The notes beneath the pieces are model-generated. The model was not told where the DNA came from. It saw nothing but the letters and a program-made list of their open reading frames with translations, and ran no database searches. Positions 51,879-62,200 of a stretch of DNA of 64,000 nucleotides are shown here, piece by piece. Position numbers and translations under genes: made by a program. Within the stretch, counting starts at the first letter, position 1. The number at the start of each line of letters is the position of its first letter. Origin of the DNA: JAWPMV01 sp039819665 (GTDB taxonomy: Bacteria; Bacteroidota; Bacteroidia; J057); the NCBI GenBank assembly GCA_039819665.1, contig JBCBRM010000019.1, forward strand, positions 1 through 64,000, written 5' to 3'.

Positions 51879-54439
51879 AATCTCCCTTCAAATTTTTGGA
51901 TGCATATACCCGAAAGGACAGGGATGTGTTTTTTGGTCGGGAAACGGAAATCGAAATCCTGTATGATTTGGTTAGCCAGAACCGCCTGGTTTTGGTGTAT
52001 GGTCAGTCTGGTGCAGGGAAAACCAGTTTAATACAGTGTGGGCTAAGCAATAGATTTAAGCCTACGAATTGGTTCCCGATTTTTATTCGACGAGGAAATA
52101 ATCTCAATGATTCTATCAGGCATGAACTCGAGGAGGCATTGGGCTATAAATCTGAAGCAAGTTTACCCGAAATTATTGAAGAACTCTATGAAGAATATCT
52201 AAGGCCTATTTACCTGATTCTGGATCAATTAGAAGAGGTTTTTATTCTGGGAGATGAGGAAGAAAGAGAGCTTTTTATTCGGGATATCGCGGATATTAAT
52301 AAATCCAAACTTCCTTGCCAGATTATCTTTAGTCTCAGGGAAGAATATTTAGCCAATCTTTATTCTTTTGAACAAACCATTCCAAGTTTATTTGACCGAA
52401 GATTAAGGGTCGAACCCATGAGTGTTCAAAATGCAACAAAGGTGATTATATCTTCTTGCAAAAAATTTAACGTAGAGCTTTCTGAGCCTCAAAATAATGC
52501 CCGTCAGATCATTGAAAAAATAAGTGCAGGGCGTTCAGGGGTATCTTTGCCCTATTTGCAGGTATATTTAGATCGTTTATACAAAGATGATCTTTATAGA
52601 ACCTATGCAGATAAAATTCCAGATAAGATTTATCCTCCTCTTACCTTTACCACAGAGGAAATTGAGGATTTGGGAGAATTGGGAGACGTATTGAATATTT
52701 TTTTAGACGAACAACTCAATACCATACAAGAAGCATTTAAGCTAGAATCCCCTCATGGACCCAAAGAGGCTGTAAAAAAAATAGTAAATGAGTTTGCTTC
52801 TTTAGAAGGGACAAAGATTCCGAGAAGAAAAGAAGAGATAGAACTGCCCGGCCTAAGTCCCGAGGATATTAATTTTATCCTTTCAAGTCTGTTGCAAAGC
52901 AGAATTTTACGGGAGGAAGAAGGCATATATGAGTTGGCTCATGATACCTTATCTCAAAGAATCTCTGAGCAAAGGAGTGCTTCGGAGGTTGCCTTATTAG
53001 AAATTGTAGACCTGATCAAAAATCGAGAAGCAGCCTCAAAGAAAAGTAAAGCTTTTCTAAATGGGGAAGAGTTACAGTTGATCGATAATTATAAAGATCA
53101 GCTAAGAGATGAAAAGAAACTAAGTCCTGAGCTTTTGGAGTTTGTAGATAAAAGCCGACAGGAAATTAAGAATCAACGAAAGCAAAGGACAAGAATAGTG
53201 AGTAGCATTATTGCCATTCTACTTTTTTTACTTGCTGTTTCCGCCTATCAATGGAGATTGGCAGATGCTCGTCTTGAGAACTTAGTCATTTCCCAGAAAG
53301 AAATTCTTCACAAAGAGTTACAAAAGCAGGAAGAATTGTTGTTTAATCTTCAATATGGGAAATCCTACCAAATGCTGTTAGAACTCAGTGACTGGGAAGT
53401 TTATGATCCTCAGATACGAACGCATTTATTGGAACTCGCCTATTATTACAATGCAATCTCAAATATTTCTCGTGCTGATAGTTTGCTTGAACGTGTATTT
53501 GAAATAGAAAAAGTCCCTCAGAAAAAATTTAACGAACAGTTTGCGCAGAAGAAAATAATCGCTGATTTAGCTGGGGAAAAATTATTTAATCTTTTAGAGG
53601 AAAGATACTACCCCACCATGATAGAGATTGAAGGGAGTAGGTTTAAAATGGGAGGCCAGAAAGAGAATACTAAAAAGATTTTTCCTGAAGTGATGCTCAA
53701 GGATTTTAAAATTGGAAAATATGAGATTACAGAATTTCAGTATGAGTTGTTTTTAAAGAATAATGGAAAGACGCTGGAGGATCATCCTAAACCTTCCTGG
53801 CAGTGGTACGGTCAAAGTCCTATCACAAATGTTGATTGGTTTGATGCGGTAGAGTACAGTAACTGGCTTAGTCTGGAAAAAGGCCTAAGCCCTGCTTATA
53901 CCCTTGATAAGGATAAACCTGATCCCAATTATCTAAGAGATGATGTAGAGAAAAATTGGTTGGTTATCCTGGATACAAGTGCCTACGCTTACAGACTACC
54001 GACAGAGAGAGAGTGGGAATTTGCAGCTGGAGGGGGCAAAGATGGACATGATGAATCGGGACACTCAATCTATAAATATTCCGGTAGTGATTCTATGGAG
54101 GAAGTTGCCTGGTATTGGCTAAATGGAACAGAGGCAACGGGTTACCATCAGGCTTTACCTGTAGGCCTAAAAAAACCTAATCAATTAGGAATTCATGATA
54201 TGAGTGGAAATGCAATGGAATGGGTTAATGATTGGTATGAAAAAGATTATTATCATAAAGCAAGGGTGAATTACAGCACCTATGGGCCTTCATCTGGAGC
54301 ACACAGAATCTTGAGAGGAGGAGGTTGGGGTTCTAAAGATAGATCCTTGATGCAAGTAAATACCCGTGATTACACCCTACCCTATCATTGGCAATATGTG
54401 ACCCATGTAGGTTTCAGGGTAGCTCTTCAAATTCCGTAA
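51875..54439 (+). CDS. nSTAND ATPase fused through a membrane span to an FGE-sulfatase domain
   Basis: The 854-residue protein has an nSTAND1-type ATPase (about 15-330): FGRETEIE, Walker A GQSGAGKTS at 43-51 and Walker B PIYLILDQLEEV; then a winged-helix-like end (ILREEEGIYELAHDTL). One membrane segment (about 447-465) and a coiled region follow, and then an FGE-sulfatase (SUMF1, C-type-lectin-fold) domain at about 590-854 (YEITEFQYELF ... YRLPTEREWEFAAGGG ... MEWVNDWY ... RGGGWGS ... HVGFRVAL). The Cys pair of true formylglycine-generating enzymes is absent, so it is more likely a ligand-binding domain, presumably outside the cytoplasm. It is the intact version of the split module 1 ATPase and the partner of the CHAT protein. 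Confidence 0.85.
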   Translation: MKSPFKFLDAYTRKDRDVFFGRETEIEILYDLVSQNRLVLVYGQSGAGKTSLIQCGLSNRFKPTNWFPIFIRRGNNLNDSIRHELEEALGYKSEASLPEIIEELYEEYLRPIYLILDQLEEVFILGDEEERELFIRDIADINKSKLPCQIIFSLREEYLANLYSFEQTIPSLFDRRLRVEPMSVQNATKVIISSCKKFNVELSEPQNNARQIIEKISAGRSGVSLPYLQVYLDRLYKDDLYRTYADKIPDKIYPPLTFTTEEIEDLGELGDVLNIFLDEQLNTIQEAFKLESPHGPKEAVKKIVNEFASLEGTKIPRRKEEIELPGLSPEDINFILSSLLQSRILREEEGIYELAHDTLSQRISEQRSASEVALLEIVDLIKNREAASKKSKAFLNGEELQLIDNYKDQLRDEKKLSPELLEFVDKSRQEIKNQRKQRTRIVSSIIAILLFLLAVSAYQWRLADARLENLVISQKEILHKELQKQEELLFNLQYGKSYQMLLELSDWEVYDPQIRTHLLELAYYYNAISNISRADSLLERVFEIEKVPQKKFNEQFAQKKIIADLAGEKLFNLLEERYYPTMIEIEGSRFKMGGQKENTKKIFPEVMLKDFKIGKYEITEFQYELFLKNNGKTLEDHPKPSWQWYGQSPITNVDWFDAVEYSNWLSLEKGLSPAYTLDKDKPDPNYLRDDVEKNWLVILDTSAYAYRLPTEREWEFAAGGGKDGHDESGHSIYKYSGSDSMEEVAWYWLNGTEATGYHQALPVGLKKPNQLGIHDMSGNAMEWVNDWYEKDYYHKARVNYSTYGPSSGAHRILRGGGWGSKDRSLMQVNTRDYTLPYHWQYVTHVGFRVALQIP

Positions 54440-54446
54440 AGAAAGC

Positions 54447-55286
54447 CTAAATCAGAGGAGATTTCAAATTTCTAAAATACTCCTCCCAGCCCACATGCTC
54501 CCTTCCGGCCGCCTGTTCATAATCCGAAGGCTTATCAAAATCTCCACGATTAATGCTCCCATAAATCGCAGCGATTATTCCCCCTAAAAATTCCCCTAAT
54601 TCAGCTTTTCTTTCCTTTTCATACTCCTCAACACGCATAGGCTCATAAACGAGATTTGTTCCAAAGGCTTTATTCAGATAATCCGCCAATTGGTATTGAG
54701 TAATCGCTTCTCCCGTCAGCGAATAGGTTTTCCCATTATGTTTATCTTCTAATAACATCTTCGCATAAGCCGCTCCCAATTCATCCCGACTCGTATAGGC
54801 GCATTTTCCATATCCAGCACTATTGGTGATCTTTCCTTCTCGCTTATAGGTCTCTATATAGTCTACATCCGGCTCGATATAAATGCCATTGCGCCCAATC
54901 GCATATTGCAAACCGCAGGTCTTGATGTCTTCTTCTGTCTGCCGATTACTTTCTACCACCGGACCAAAGTCTCCGCCGACACTTGTATAGACAATCTTTT
55001 TTACTCCGGCTTCTTTGGCGGCGTGGATCACATTTCTATGCTGAGGAATACGACCCAGAGGTTCTCCATTTGCAGAGAGTAACAAAACCGCATCAATATC
55101 TTTGAGCGCTTCATCGAAATCAGCCTTAATTGTATAATCTCCTTTCCGCACCTCAACTCCATGATGAGCAGCCTTTTCGGGCGTTCGGGCTAAGGCAACA
55201 ATTTGGCTCAGATCAACTTCTTTTTTCAAGGCTCTGATAATGGCTGAGCCTAATTGTCCACTAGCGGCGCATACAGCGATTTTCAT
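54447..55286 (-). CDS. NmrA/QorB-like NAD(P)-binding oxidoreductase
   Basis: The 279-residue protein is an atypical short-chain dehydrogenase of the NmrA family (PF05368/PF13460). The N-terminal dinucleotide motif is AASGQLGSAI at about 8-17, followed by RKGDYTIKADFDEAL and VKKIVYTSVGG. It lacks a clear Tyr-x-x-x-Lys catalytic pair at the usual place, as in QorB and NmrA. It could be a quinone reductase or a redox sensor. It is convergent with the STAND gene, 7 bp apart, and its start is next to a GTGTT-type repeat. Confidence 0.75.
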   Translation of the reverse strand: MKIAVCAASGQLGSAIIRALKKEVDLSQIVALARTPEKAAHHGVEVRKGDYTIKADFDEALKDIDAVLLLSANGEPLGRIPQHRNVIHAAKEAGVKKIVYTSVGGDFGPVVESNRQTEEDIKTCGLQYAIGRNGIYIEPDVDYIETYKREGKITNSAGYGKCAYTSRDELGAAYAKMLLEDKHNGKTYSLTGEAITQYQLADYLNKAFGTNLVYEPMRVEEYEKERKAELGEFLGGIIAAIYGSINRGDFDKPSDYEQAAGREHVGWEEYFRNLKSPLI

Positions 55287-55290
55287 AATA

Positions 55291-55330
55291 AGGGTGTTGG
55301 AGTGTTGGTGTTTTAGCGTGTTAGGGTTGA
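55291..55330. repeat. Single-arm GTGTT-type element
   Basis: A stretch of the words GGTGTTGGAGTGTTGGTG and TAGCGTGTTAGGG, the same vocabulary as the hairpins at 20109, 27893, 29865 and 32295, but without an opposite arm. It directly adjoins the NmrA gene start. Confidence 0.4.
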
Positions 55331-55509
55331 TTGTCTTTTATGAAATAGAAAATAATCTTTCTCTCCTCCAAATGGAAGGATGAATGCTAAGCTGGGTAAT
55401 TTACTAATGCCTTTTGTTCATTTCGTATCAGCATCCTTACATATAACCCGTTTAAAATATAGTTACGGATATTAGGATATTCCTCCTAACAATGCTACTC
55501 TTGCTGCCG

Positions 55510-56670
55510 ATGAATACGAATAAGCAGAATGAAGAAACGCTCAAGCACAGAAATGAGATCATTAGCCGCTACCAAAAGCCCGATGTATTTAGTAAAGTAT
55601 TATGCGATAGAGCGGATGCATATTTTGAAGAAAAAGGTGTTGCTAAACATGATGGTGGAGCAGTCGTCTTTATTAATCTTACCCTTGCTCTTCTATTTTA
55701 CCTCGTACCCTATTTCCTATTGCTGGCAGGGACGTTACCCAATATTTGGTGGGTCTTACTGTTGGGAGTAATACAAAGCAATGGCTTTGTTATGATTGGC
55801 ACCAATATGCATCATGGAAGTCATGGCTCCTTTCATCAAAATAAACACATCAATAGGTTTGTGAAGAAATTGGTCTGGATAATTGGGGCAGCAGATGACA
55901 TCTGGTTTGTTCAACATGTTACCCTTCATCATTCCCACACAAATATTCACAGAGTGGATGGGGATCTACATTCAGGAGAAGGCTCTCTTTATTTTTCCAA
56001 GTTTGCCAAGACACCCTGGATTAACCAATACCAGCATATTTATGGAATGGCGCTCTATGGCTTGAGTTTTCTGTCTCGGATCCTCATTGCCGATTTTAAG
56101 CAGCTCCACATCTACTGCGAAAAAGGCTACATGAATACCCGAAAAAAGTCCTATCGTCATCAGCTTCTTCAACTTATTATTTCCAAGATTATCTTTTTCT
56201 CGGTGGTACTACTGCTGCCCCTACTTATGGGGGTTCCCTTTGTACATGCTCTGGTTTTATGGCTTAGCTGCGTAATTGTTGCCGGCTTTAAATTGACCCC
56301 CATATTCCAACTTGCTCATATTAACGAGTGGGCACCCCAGCAACTGGATGAAGCATGCGGCAAAGACACCTTTGTGCGTCATCAAATGAAAAGCTCGGTA
56401 GATTTTTATTGGGGAAAGAATCCAACGGTTGATTGGCTGGCAACTATGTACTGGGGAGGTTTAAACTACCAATGTATTCATCATATTTGGCCCAGAATTT
56501 CCTATGTTCATTATCCCGCTCTGGCAAAAATCCTGGGCGAGGTATGCGATATGCAGCAATTCAAAGATGAAACCTACCATCGCCTGCCCTATCATCAGGT
56601 CTTAACATCACATATCCGTACCCTTAAAAAGATAGGGTTTCAAATAGGGCCGGAACTCATGGAAGGATAA
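55510..56670 (+). CDS. Fatty acid desaturase family protein
   Basis: I start at the ATG for MNTNKQNEE (386 residues); six residues more are possible. The membrane-bound desaturase His boxes are present: HHGSH at 101-105, HHSHTNIH at about 140-147 and CIHHIWP at about 323 (with HYP after). Four or so membrane segments lie between them. It should use a di-iron centre and O2 to put a double bond into a fatty acyl or similar lipid at the membrane. Regiochemistry cannot be read. It is divergent from the NmrA-like gene and stands alone. Confidence 0.85.
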   Translation: MNTNKQNEETLKHRNEIISRYQKPDVFSKVLCDRADAYFEEKGVAKHDGGAVVFINLTLALLFYLVPYFLLLAGTLPNIWWVLLLGVIQSNGFVMIGTNMHHGSHGSFHQNKHINRFVKKLVWIIGAADDIWFVQHVTLHHSHTNIHRVDGDLHSGEGSLYFSKFAKTPWINQYQHIYGMALYGLSFLSRILIADFKQLHIYCEKGYMNTRKKSYRHQLLQLIISKIIFFSVVLLLPLLMGVPFVHALVLWLSCVIVAGFKLTPIFQLAHINEWAPQQLDEACGKDTFVRHQMKSSVDFYWGKNPTVDWLATMYWGGLNYQCIHHIWPRISYVHYPALAKILGEVCDMQQFKDETYHRLPYHQVLTSHIRTLKKIGFQIGPELMEG

Positions 56671-56818
56671 TTAAGGCATCGAAATTTCTTAAGCTCTTCA
56701 TTCGACTTATTCGCAAAAGCAAAGCAACACACATGGAAGTAAGAGCAAGGAACAAAGCATGGAAAATTGAGAAGCCCTCTTCAGCTCCGATACACAAATA
56801 CCTTTCTTCCTTTTCCCC

Positions 56819-56826
56819 TATCTTCG
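56819..56826 (+). promoter_or_regulatory. Candidate -7 box directly before the dehydrogenase (possible leaderless start)
   Basis: TATCTTCG, one mismatch from TAnnTTTG, lies 4 nt before the ATG at 56831, the same spacing as before gatC. Confidence 0.4.
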
Positions 56827-56830
56827 TGCC

Positions 56831-57757
56831 ATGAATGTCCTCATTATCGATCCCTATCACGAATCCCTGCTGGAAGAACTGGATAAACTTCCTGTGAGCT
56901 ATAGCTATGAGCCGGCTTTGAGCCGTACTGAAATACTCGAACGCCTGCCTGAAGCCGAGATTCTCATCATGAATAGCCGCATCAACATTGATAAGGAGGC
57001 GGCAGATGCAGCACGCAAATTGAAGCTCCTGATCCGCGGAGCTGTGGGCATGGATCACATCGATATGGAATACCTGGCAAGTAAAGGAGTACGTGCACAA
57101 AATTGTCCGGGGGTAAATGCCGATTCTGTAGGAGAACAGAGTGTAGCTATGTTGCTAGCTCTTCGTCATCATTTATATAGAGCCAATCGTCAGGTGAAAA
57201 ATTTCGTCTGGAGTCGAGAGGAAAATCGAGGCCATGAAATGGGGAAAAAGACCCTGGGGATTATTGGCTATGGAAATACAGGTAAAGCGACGGCTCGAAA
57301 AATCAGCGGATTTGGTGCTCGCGTGATTGCCTACGATAAATATCTTCAGAATTATGGGGATGAGTATGCTGAGGCTGTTGGGATGGAGGAAATTTTTCGA
57401 GAAACAGATGCATTGAGTTTGCACATTCCCCTTACGGATGAAACCCATCATTTAGCTAATGCTGATTTCTTCAACTCTTTTACTAAGCCCATCTACTTCC
57501 TCAATCTGGCAAGAGGACCGATTACGAATTTAGAGGATTTGATGAAGGCGATTGATGAGGAGAAAGTAATTGCTGCTGCAATTGATGTGCTGCCCAATGA
57601 GAATTTCAAGAAGCTAAGTGAGGAAGAAAGGGATTTGTACAGCCGACTTTTCGCTTATGAAAACATCGTCTTCTCTCCTCATATCGGAGGCTGGTCGGTG
57701 GAGTCCAGAAGGAATACAGTGGATCGGATCATTGGGCATGTGAAGGAAGTGCTCTAA
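56831..57757 (+). CDS. D-2-hydroxyacid dehydrogenase (SerA-like)
   Basis: The 308-residue protein belongs to the D-isomer-specific 2-hydroxyacid dehydrogenase family. The NAD-binding motif GIIGYGNTG is at about 143-151 and the catalytic set is visible: Arg in LARGPI, Glu near the PNE segment and the final His in SPHIGG. There is no C-terminal ACT domain, so if it is phosphoglycerate dehydrogenase it is the short form; other 2-hydroxy acids are also possible. The mRNA may start at the ATG. It stands alone, followed by REP-like repeats. Confidence 0.85.
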   Translation: MNVLIIDPYHESLLEELDKLPVSYSYEPALSRTEILERLPEAEILIMNSRINIDKEAADAARKLKLLIRGAVGMDHIDMEYLASKGVRAQNCPGVNADSVGEQSVAMLLALRHHLYRANRQVKNFVWSREENRGHEMGKKTLGIIGYGNTGKATARKISGFGARVIAYDKYLQNYGDEYAEAVGMEEIFRETDALSLHIPLTDETHHLANADFFNSFTKPIYFLNLARGPITNLEDLMKAIDEEKVIAAAIDVLPNENFKKLSEEERDLYSRLFAYENIVFSPHIGGWSVESRRNTVDRIIGHVKEVL

Positions 57758-57853
57758 ACTAGGTGTCACAAGAGCTTGCGAAGTGGCTATGGCTTACTTC
57801 TCCGCTTTTCCTCAACTCAATTTTGGAAAGGGAAAAATTGGTTTCTAGGGAAT

Positions 57854-57881
57854 GAGGTCCTTCACTTCGTTCAGAATGACA
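57854..57881. repeat. REP-like extragenic repeat
   Basis: On the minus strand it reads TGTCATTCTGAACGAAGTGA followed by AGGACCTC, the same family as the arms at 1957 and 2056. Confidence 0.5.
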
Positions 57882-58002
57882 CAGGTGGCACTATACAAAC
57901 TCCTAAGCAGGCGTTATCACCCCAACCAAAGCGGAGGGGCCTAACATACGTGCTTCAGGCTTTGCCAAATATTATGATAAATGCTTATAGGGGCTATTGA
58001 TT

Positions 58003-58029
58003 TAGTTCCCTCGACTTTGCTCAGGATGA
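58003..58029. repeat. REP-like extragenic repeat (diverged)
   Basis: On the minus strand it reads TTCATCCTGAGCAAAGTCGA followed by GGGAACT, a diverged copy in the same orientation as the one at 57854. It ends just before the hydrolase stop. Confidence 0.45.
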
Positions 58030-58038
58030 AATGTCATC

Positions 58039-59082
58039 TCATTCCCAAATCCGTCTCCAAACATCCCCCAAATACATTTGCATCAGTTCAGATTGGGATT
58101 TCCCTTTTACATTTCTCGTCGGCTCCAACTGTTCAATCTCAACATACTCTCCTTCTTTTTCCAGAATTTTATAGCTGAAGGTATATACAGGATCATTTTC
58201 TCCTTCCCAGCCTTCCAGCAAGCCGAACCTCATATCATTCCAGATCAGGCTGCTATCTTCTTCTGTGATTATAAATTGACCTTTGGAAGTCCAAAGCAAT
58301 CGGTCAATGACATAATTGCTACTATCGGATTTTATCAAATGGCTGTTTTTGGGAATTTTGCGAAATTCTATCTCTTTAGGATCACCTAAAATGGAATAAG
58401 TTCCGGTATAAATATTTCGACCATAACTATCCTCTTTCACCGCATACCAGAGTAAACTATTGAAAGGGGTAGGATAAGTAGAGAATCCATAGCCTCCGAC
58501 TCCTTGTTGATGTAAAGCATTGGAAAAGACTTCATGCACAACCAATTTATTGGTCAGTGTGAGAATGAGATAGAAGCTACTGATTCCTATTCCCATCCAG
58601 TTCCATAAATAGCGCCATTTGGCAGTACGAGGTAGCCTGAGTGCCAAAATGAGACAAATGAGAAAAGGGATGGTATAAAGGGGGTCGACTACGAAGATAT
58701 TGTTGAAGGCGACCCGATAATCCGAGAAGGGATAAAAAAGTTGAGTTCCCCAGGTAGTAAATGCATCCAGGATGGGATGAGTAAAAAATACCCAGAAGGC
58801 CAACCAGGTCCAGGATTTCTGATCTCCCCATTTTCCTCGGTAAAAACGATTAAGCAACCATCCCATAACGGGAGCTGCTAAAACAGAAAATAATAAGGAA
58901 TGAGAAGCCGCACGATGATTTACAAGAGAGGCCAATTCTCCTGTAAATGCTCCTCCTATTACATCCAGGTCAGGAATCGTCCCACATATAGCTCCCCATA
59001 AAGCTGCACGATTACCGACTTCTTTCCCTAAAACAGCTTCTCCAACTGCTGCTCCAAGTACGATCTGTGTTAGTGAATCCAT
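58039..59082 (-). CDS. YdjM-like membrane-bound metal-dependent hydrolase (LexA-binding-type family)
   Basis: The 347-residue protein has the N-terminal signature of the DUF457/YdjM family: MDSLTQIVLGAAVGEAVLG, then CGTIPDLD and VNHRAASHSLLF, with His and Asp residues that may bind metal, and about four membrane segments. The ~130-residue C-terminal soluble part has no known domain and seems specific to longer members. In E. coli the YdjM homologue is SOS-regulated; there is no sign of a LexA site here. Function is unknown. Confidence 0.78.
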   Translation of the reverse strand: MDSLTQIVLGAAVGEAVLGKEVGNRAALWGAICGTIPDLDVIGGAFTGELASLVNHRAASHSLLFSVLAAPVMGWLLNRFYRGKWGDQKSWTWLAFWVFFTHPILDAFTTWGTQLFYPFSDYRVAFNNIFVVDPLYTIPFLICLILALRLPRTAKWRYLWNWMGIGISSFYLILTLTNKLVVHEVFSNALHQQGVGGYGFSTYPTPFNSLLWYAVKEDSYGRNIYTGTYSILGDPKEIEFRKIPKNSHLIKSDSSNYVIDRLLWTSKGQFIITEEDSSLIWNDMRFGLLEGWEGENDPVYTFSYKILEKEGEYVEIEQLEPTRNVKGKSQSELMQMYLGDVWRRIWE

Positions 59083-59265
59083 TGAGATGCTAAATATATA
59101 TAATGATACTTTAGTAATTGTTGAATTAGTATTTTGTTCATATTAAATATTGTTAGGCTACGATTCTACTATAAGTTTCGTAATAAGGAATAGTGGCTCG
59201 CATCAAACGTAGAAATCATTAAGGCAAAGAGGTGAACCCTGGTTCACTAAACAACCCTTGCGACC

Positions 59266-62200
59266 ATGTTAAAACATACACACATCTATCTACTCTACAC
59301 TTTCCTGTTGGGATCTTTTTCCTCCCTATACAGTCAAGTCGATTTTTCTGCCAGCATTACCCAGGGATGTAGTCCTCAGGTTATTGTATTTACCCCTAAT
59401 GCTCCGGGTGCCACATCCTATGAATGGGATTTAGGTAACGGAACTAACTCTAATGCTATTAGTCCGGGGGTTACCTATATAAATCCGGGATTCTACACCG
59501 TTCGGATGCGGGCTATTTATCCTGGGGGAGGGACGCGAGAAATCACTAAAACCAACTACATTGAAATATTCGATAATCCCATTGCGGATTTTGCTGCGAA
59601 TCCAATACAGATTTGTGAGGGGGAATCGGTTCAGTTTACGGATCAAAGTCAGCCTGGCAGCAATCCCATAACTTCCTGGCTTTGGGATTTTGGGGATGGA
59701 GATACTGGCAGCGTTCAGAATGTAAATCATACCTATACCAGTCCCGGGACTTTTAGTGTAAGTTTGATTGTTACAGATGTTAGAGGCTGTGAGGATACTG
59801 AGCAAAAGCAGTCCCTTATTGTGGTGAATCCCAGCCCGGATGCCTCTTTCATTGCAGATAATGCTTTAGGCTGTGCGGCCCCTTTTCCTGTCAATTTTTT
59901 CAGTACAGGATCAGGTTCGGCTTTTACACATAACTGGAATTTGGGAAATGGACAAACCTCCAACCAGGTCAATCCTTCTACGACTTACAATGGAAATGGG
60001 AGCTTTGATGTTACCCATATTGTCAGCAGTCCTTTGGGATGTTCGGATACGGTGGTGAAAACCGGATTGATCAATGTGGGGAATGTTCAGGTCAATATTC
60101 AGGTCAGTGACTCAGTCGCCTGTGTCGGTCAGGAAGTCGATTTCTTGTGTGGAGGCGGTTTTGGAAGTGTGGTGAATTGGGATTTTGGTGTGCCGGGAGG
60201 AACAAGTACAGATTGCAATTCGGTTTTTACCTACCGGACTCCCGGACTTTATACTGTAAACGTAACAATTCTCGATCCCAGTGGATGTAGTTTTCAATCC
60301 AGCCAGCAAATCAGAGTAAGTACTCCGCCTATTCCTGATTTTACGGTAGCAGATACCTTACTTTGCGAAGCTCCTCATACAACCACTTTCACCAATACCA
60401 GTACTTCTGCCCTTTCTTTTTTGTGGGAATTTGGAGATGGAACTACCTCTACCGATCCCAATCCTACGCATACCTATCCGACCTTGCCCATCAGTTCTCC
60501 TACCGGGCAGCCCTATTTGTATGACGTGAGATTGACCGCTTATAATGCCGATGGATGCCCAGCTACCATCATTCGCCCCAACCGAATTGTAACCGGGCAA
60601 ACTCAGGCAGCCTTTGCTGCTTTTCCTCCGGAAGGTTGTGCGCCTCTATCCGTAACTTTTCTGGAAGTCAGTCCAACTCCCTCGACGGTCAATAGCTGGT
60701 TTTGGGATTTTGGGGATGGGAATACTTCAACGGATTCTATGCCTTCCCATGTCTACCCGGATACGGGAGTTTATACCATTACCTTAATTGTTGGGACAGA
60801 ACATGGATGCATGGATACCCTGGTTAGAAGCAGAGGGGTACAAGTAGGTGAAAAGCCCATTGCTGATTTTGTGGCAAATACTTTTCTGGTCTGTGCAAGT
60901 GAATCGGTAGAGTTTACCAACCTATCCATAGGTGCAGATAGTGCCTTTTGGATTTTTGGAGATGGGCAGGACTCCAGGGCCTATGAACCCACTCATGTTT
61001 TTCGAGATACAGGCCTCATGGACGTTACCCTCATTGCTTATCATAATGGTTGTCCGGATACCCTGACGCGACCTCAATACATTGATGTACTTTCTCCTGT
61101 CGCCGGCTTTCGAACTTCACCCAGTGGATGTGAGATTCCTTATGTTCCCTTAATTGAGAATGAATCTATAGATGCTCATCGCTATTTATGGGATATGGGA
61201 GATGGGACAACTTATACGGATACCGTTCCAGTCCATATTTATACACAGGAAGGAAGCTACCAGATAAAACTCTATGCCTTCAATGACAGCACGGGATGTG
61301 TGGATTCTGTGACGCTTCCTCTTAATATAGAGACCATCGATCCCCAATTGAGATTCACTTCTCAAGGGGGATGTAATCCAGTAATTCTTCAATTGGATGA
61401 CTCTACTTCAAATTCCGTCGGGCGGATATGGTACTTTGGAGATGGTGATTCTTCTTTTCTGAGGAATCCTATCCATGTTTATACCGATCCGGGAGTTTAT
61501 GATTTGACTTTGATTGCCTTCAATAGCGCAGGATGTAATGAACAGGTCACGGTTCCTATTCCCGTTTCTGAACCGGTGGTCGATTTCCAGGCCTTACCGG
61601 ATGAAAGGGGATGTGCGCCTTATACTGTGCAGTTCAACAATCTTACAACTTCCGTCTCAAACGTAGCGAGCTGGCAATGGACCTTTGGTCCAGCAGGTGC
61701 AAGTTCGACAGATGAGAATCCCATTTTTACCTATCAAAATCCGGGAACTTATACTGTAAGTTTGATTGCAAGCGATACCCTGGGTTGTACCGACACGTTA
61801 AGCCGACGGAACTATGTGTCTGTCTTTCAGGCCATAGCCAATTTCAATGCGGACGAACCTATCAACTGCGTCAATAATCCCATTACTTTTTTCAATACCT
61901 CTATTGGAAATGGTTTGAGCTATTTATGGGACTTTGGAGATGGAACCACTTCGACTGTGACTAATCCTATTCACAGCTATACAGCAAATGGCGTTTATGA
62001 TGTAAGTCTTACGGTTACGGACTTTAATGGCTGTGATAGCACGCTATTTTTGCCCGGATACATAATAATAGCGGATCCTCTGGTCTCTATTATCGCAGAC
62101 ACGACTTCTGCCGCCTGCCCTCCCCTATTAGTAAACTTTACTGCGAATGCTCTTTCTCCACACAGCTTTACTGCCTGGAATTGGGACTTTGGAGATGGAG

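Larger units (their letters stand above)
57758..58038. other. Intergenic region with REP-like repeats
   Basis: The 281-bp gap between the convergent dehydrogenase and hydrolase genes holds two REP-like units and no ORF. Between them at about 57904-57935 is a GC-richer stretch (CGTTATCACCCCAACC and onward) of unknown kind. Confidence 0.5.

Noticed and set aside
53600..54439. Diversity-generating retroelement target in the FGE-sulfatase domain
   Set aside because: The domain type is known from such targets, but no reverse transcriptase gene or second template copy of its 3' end is visible in the window.
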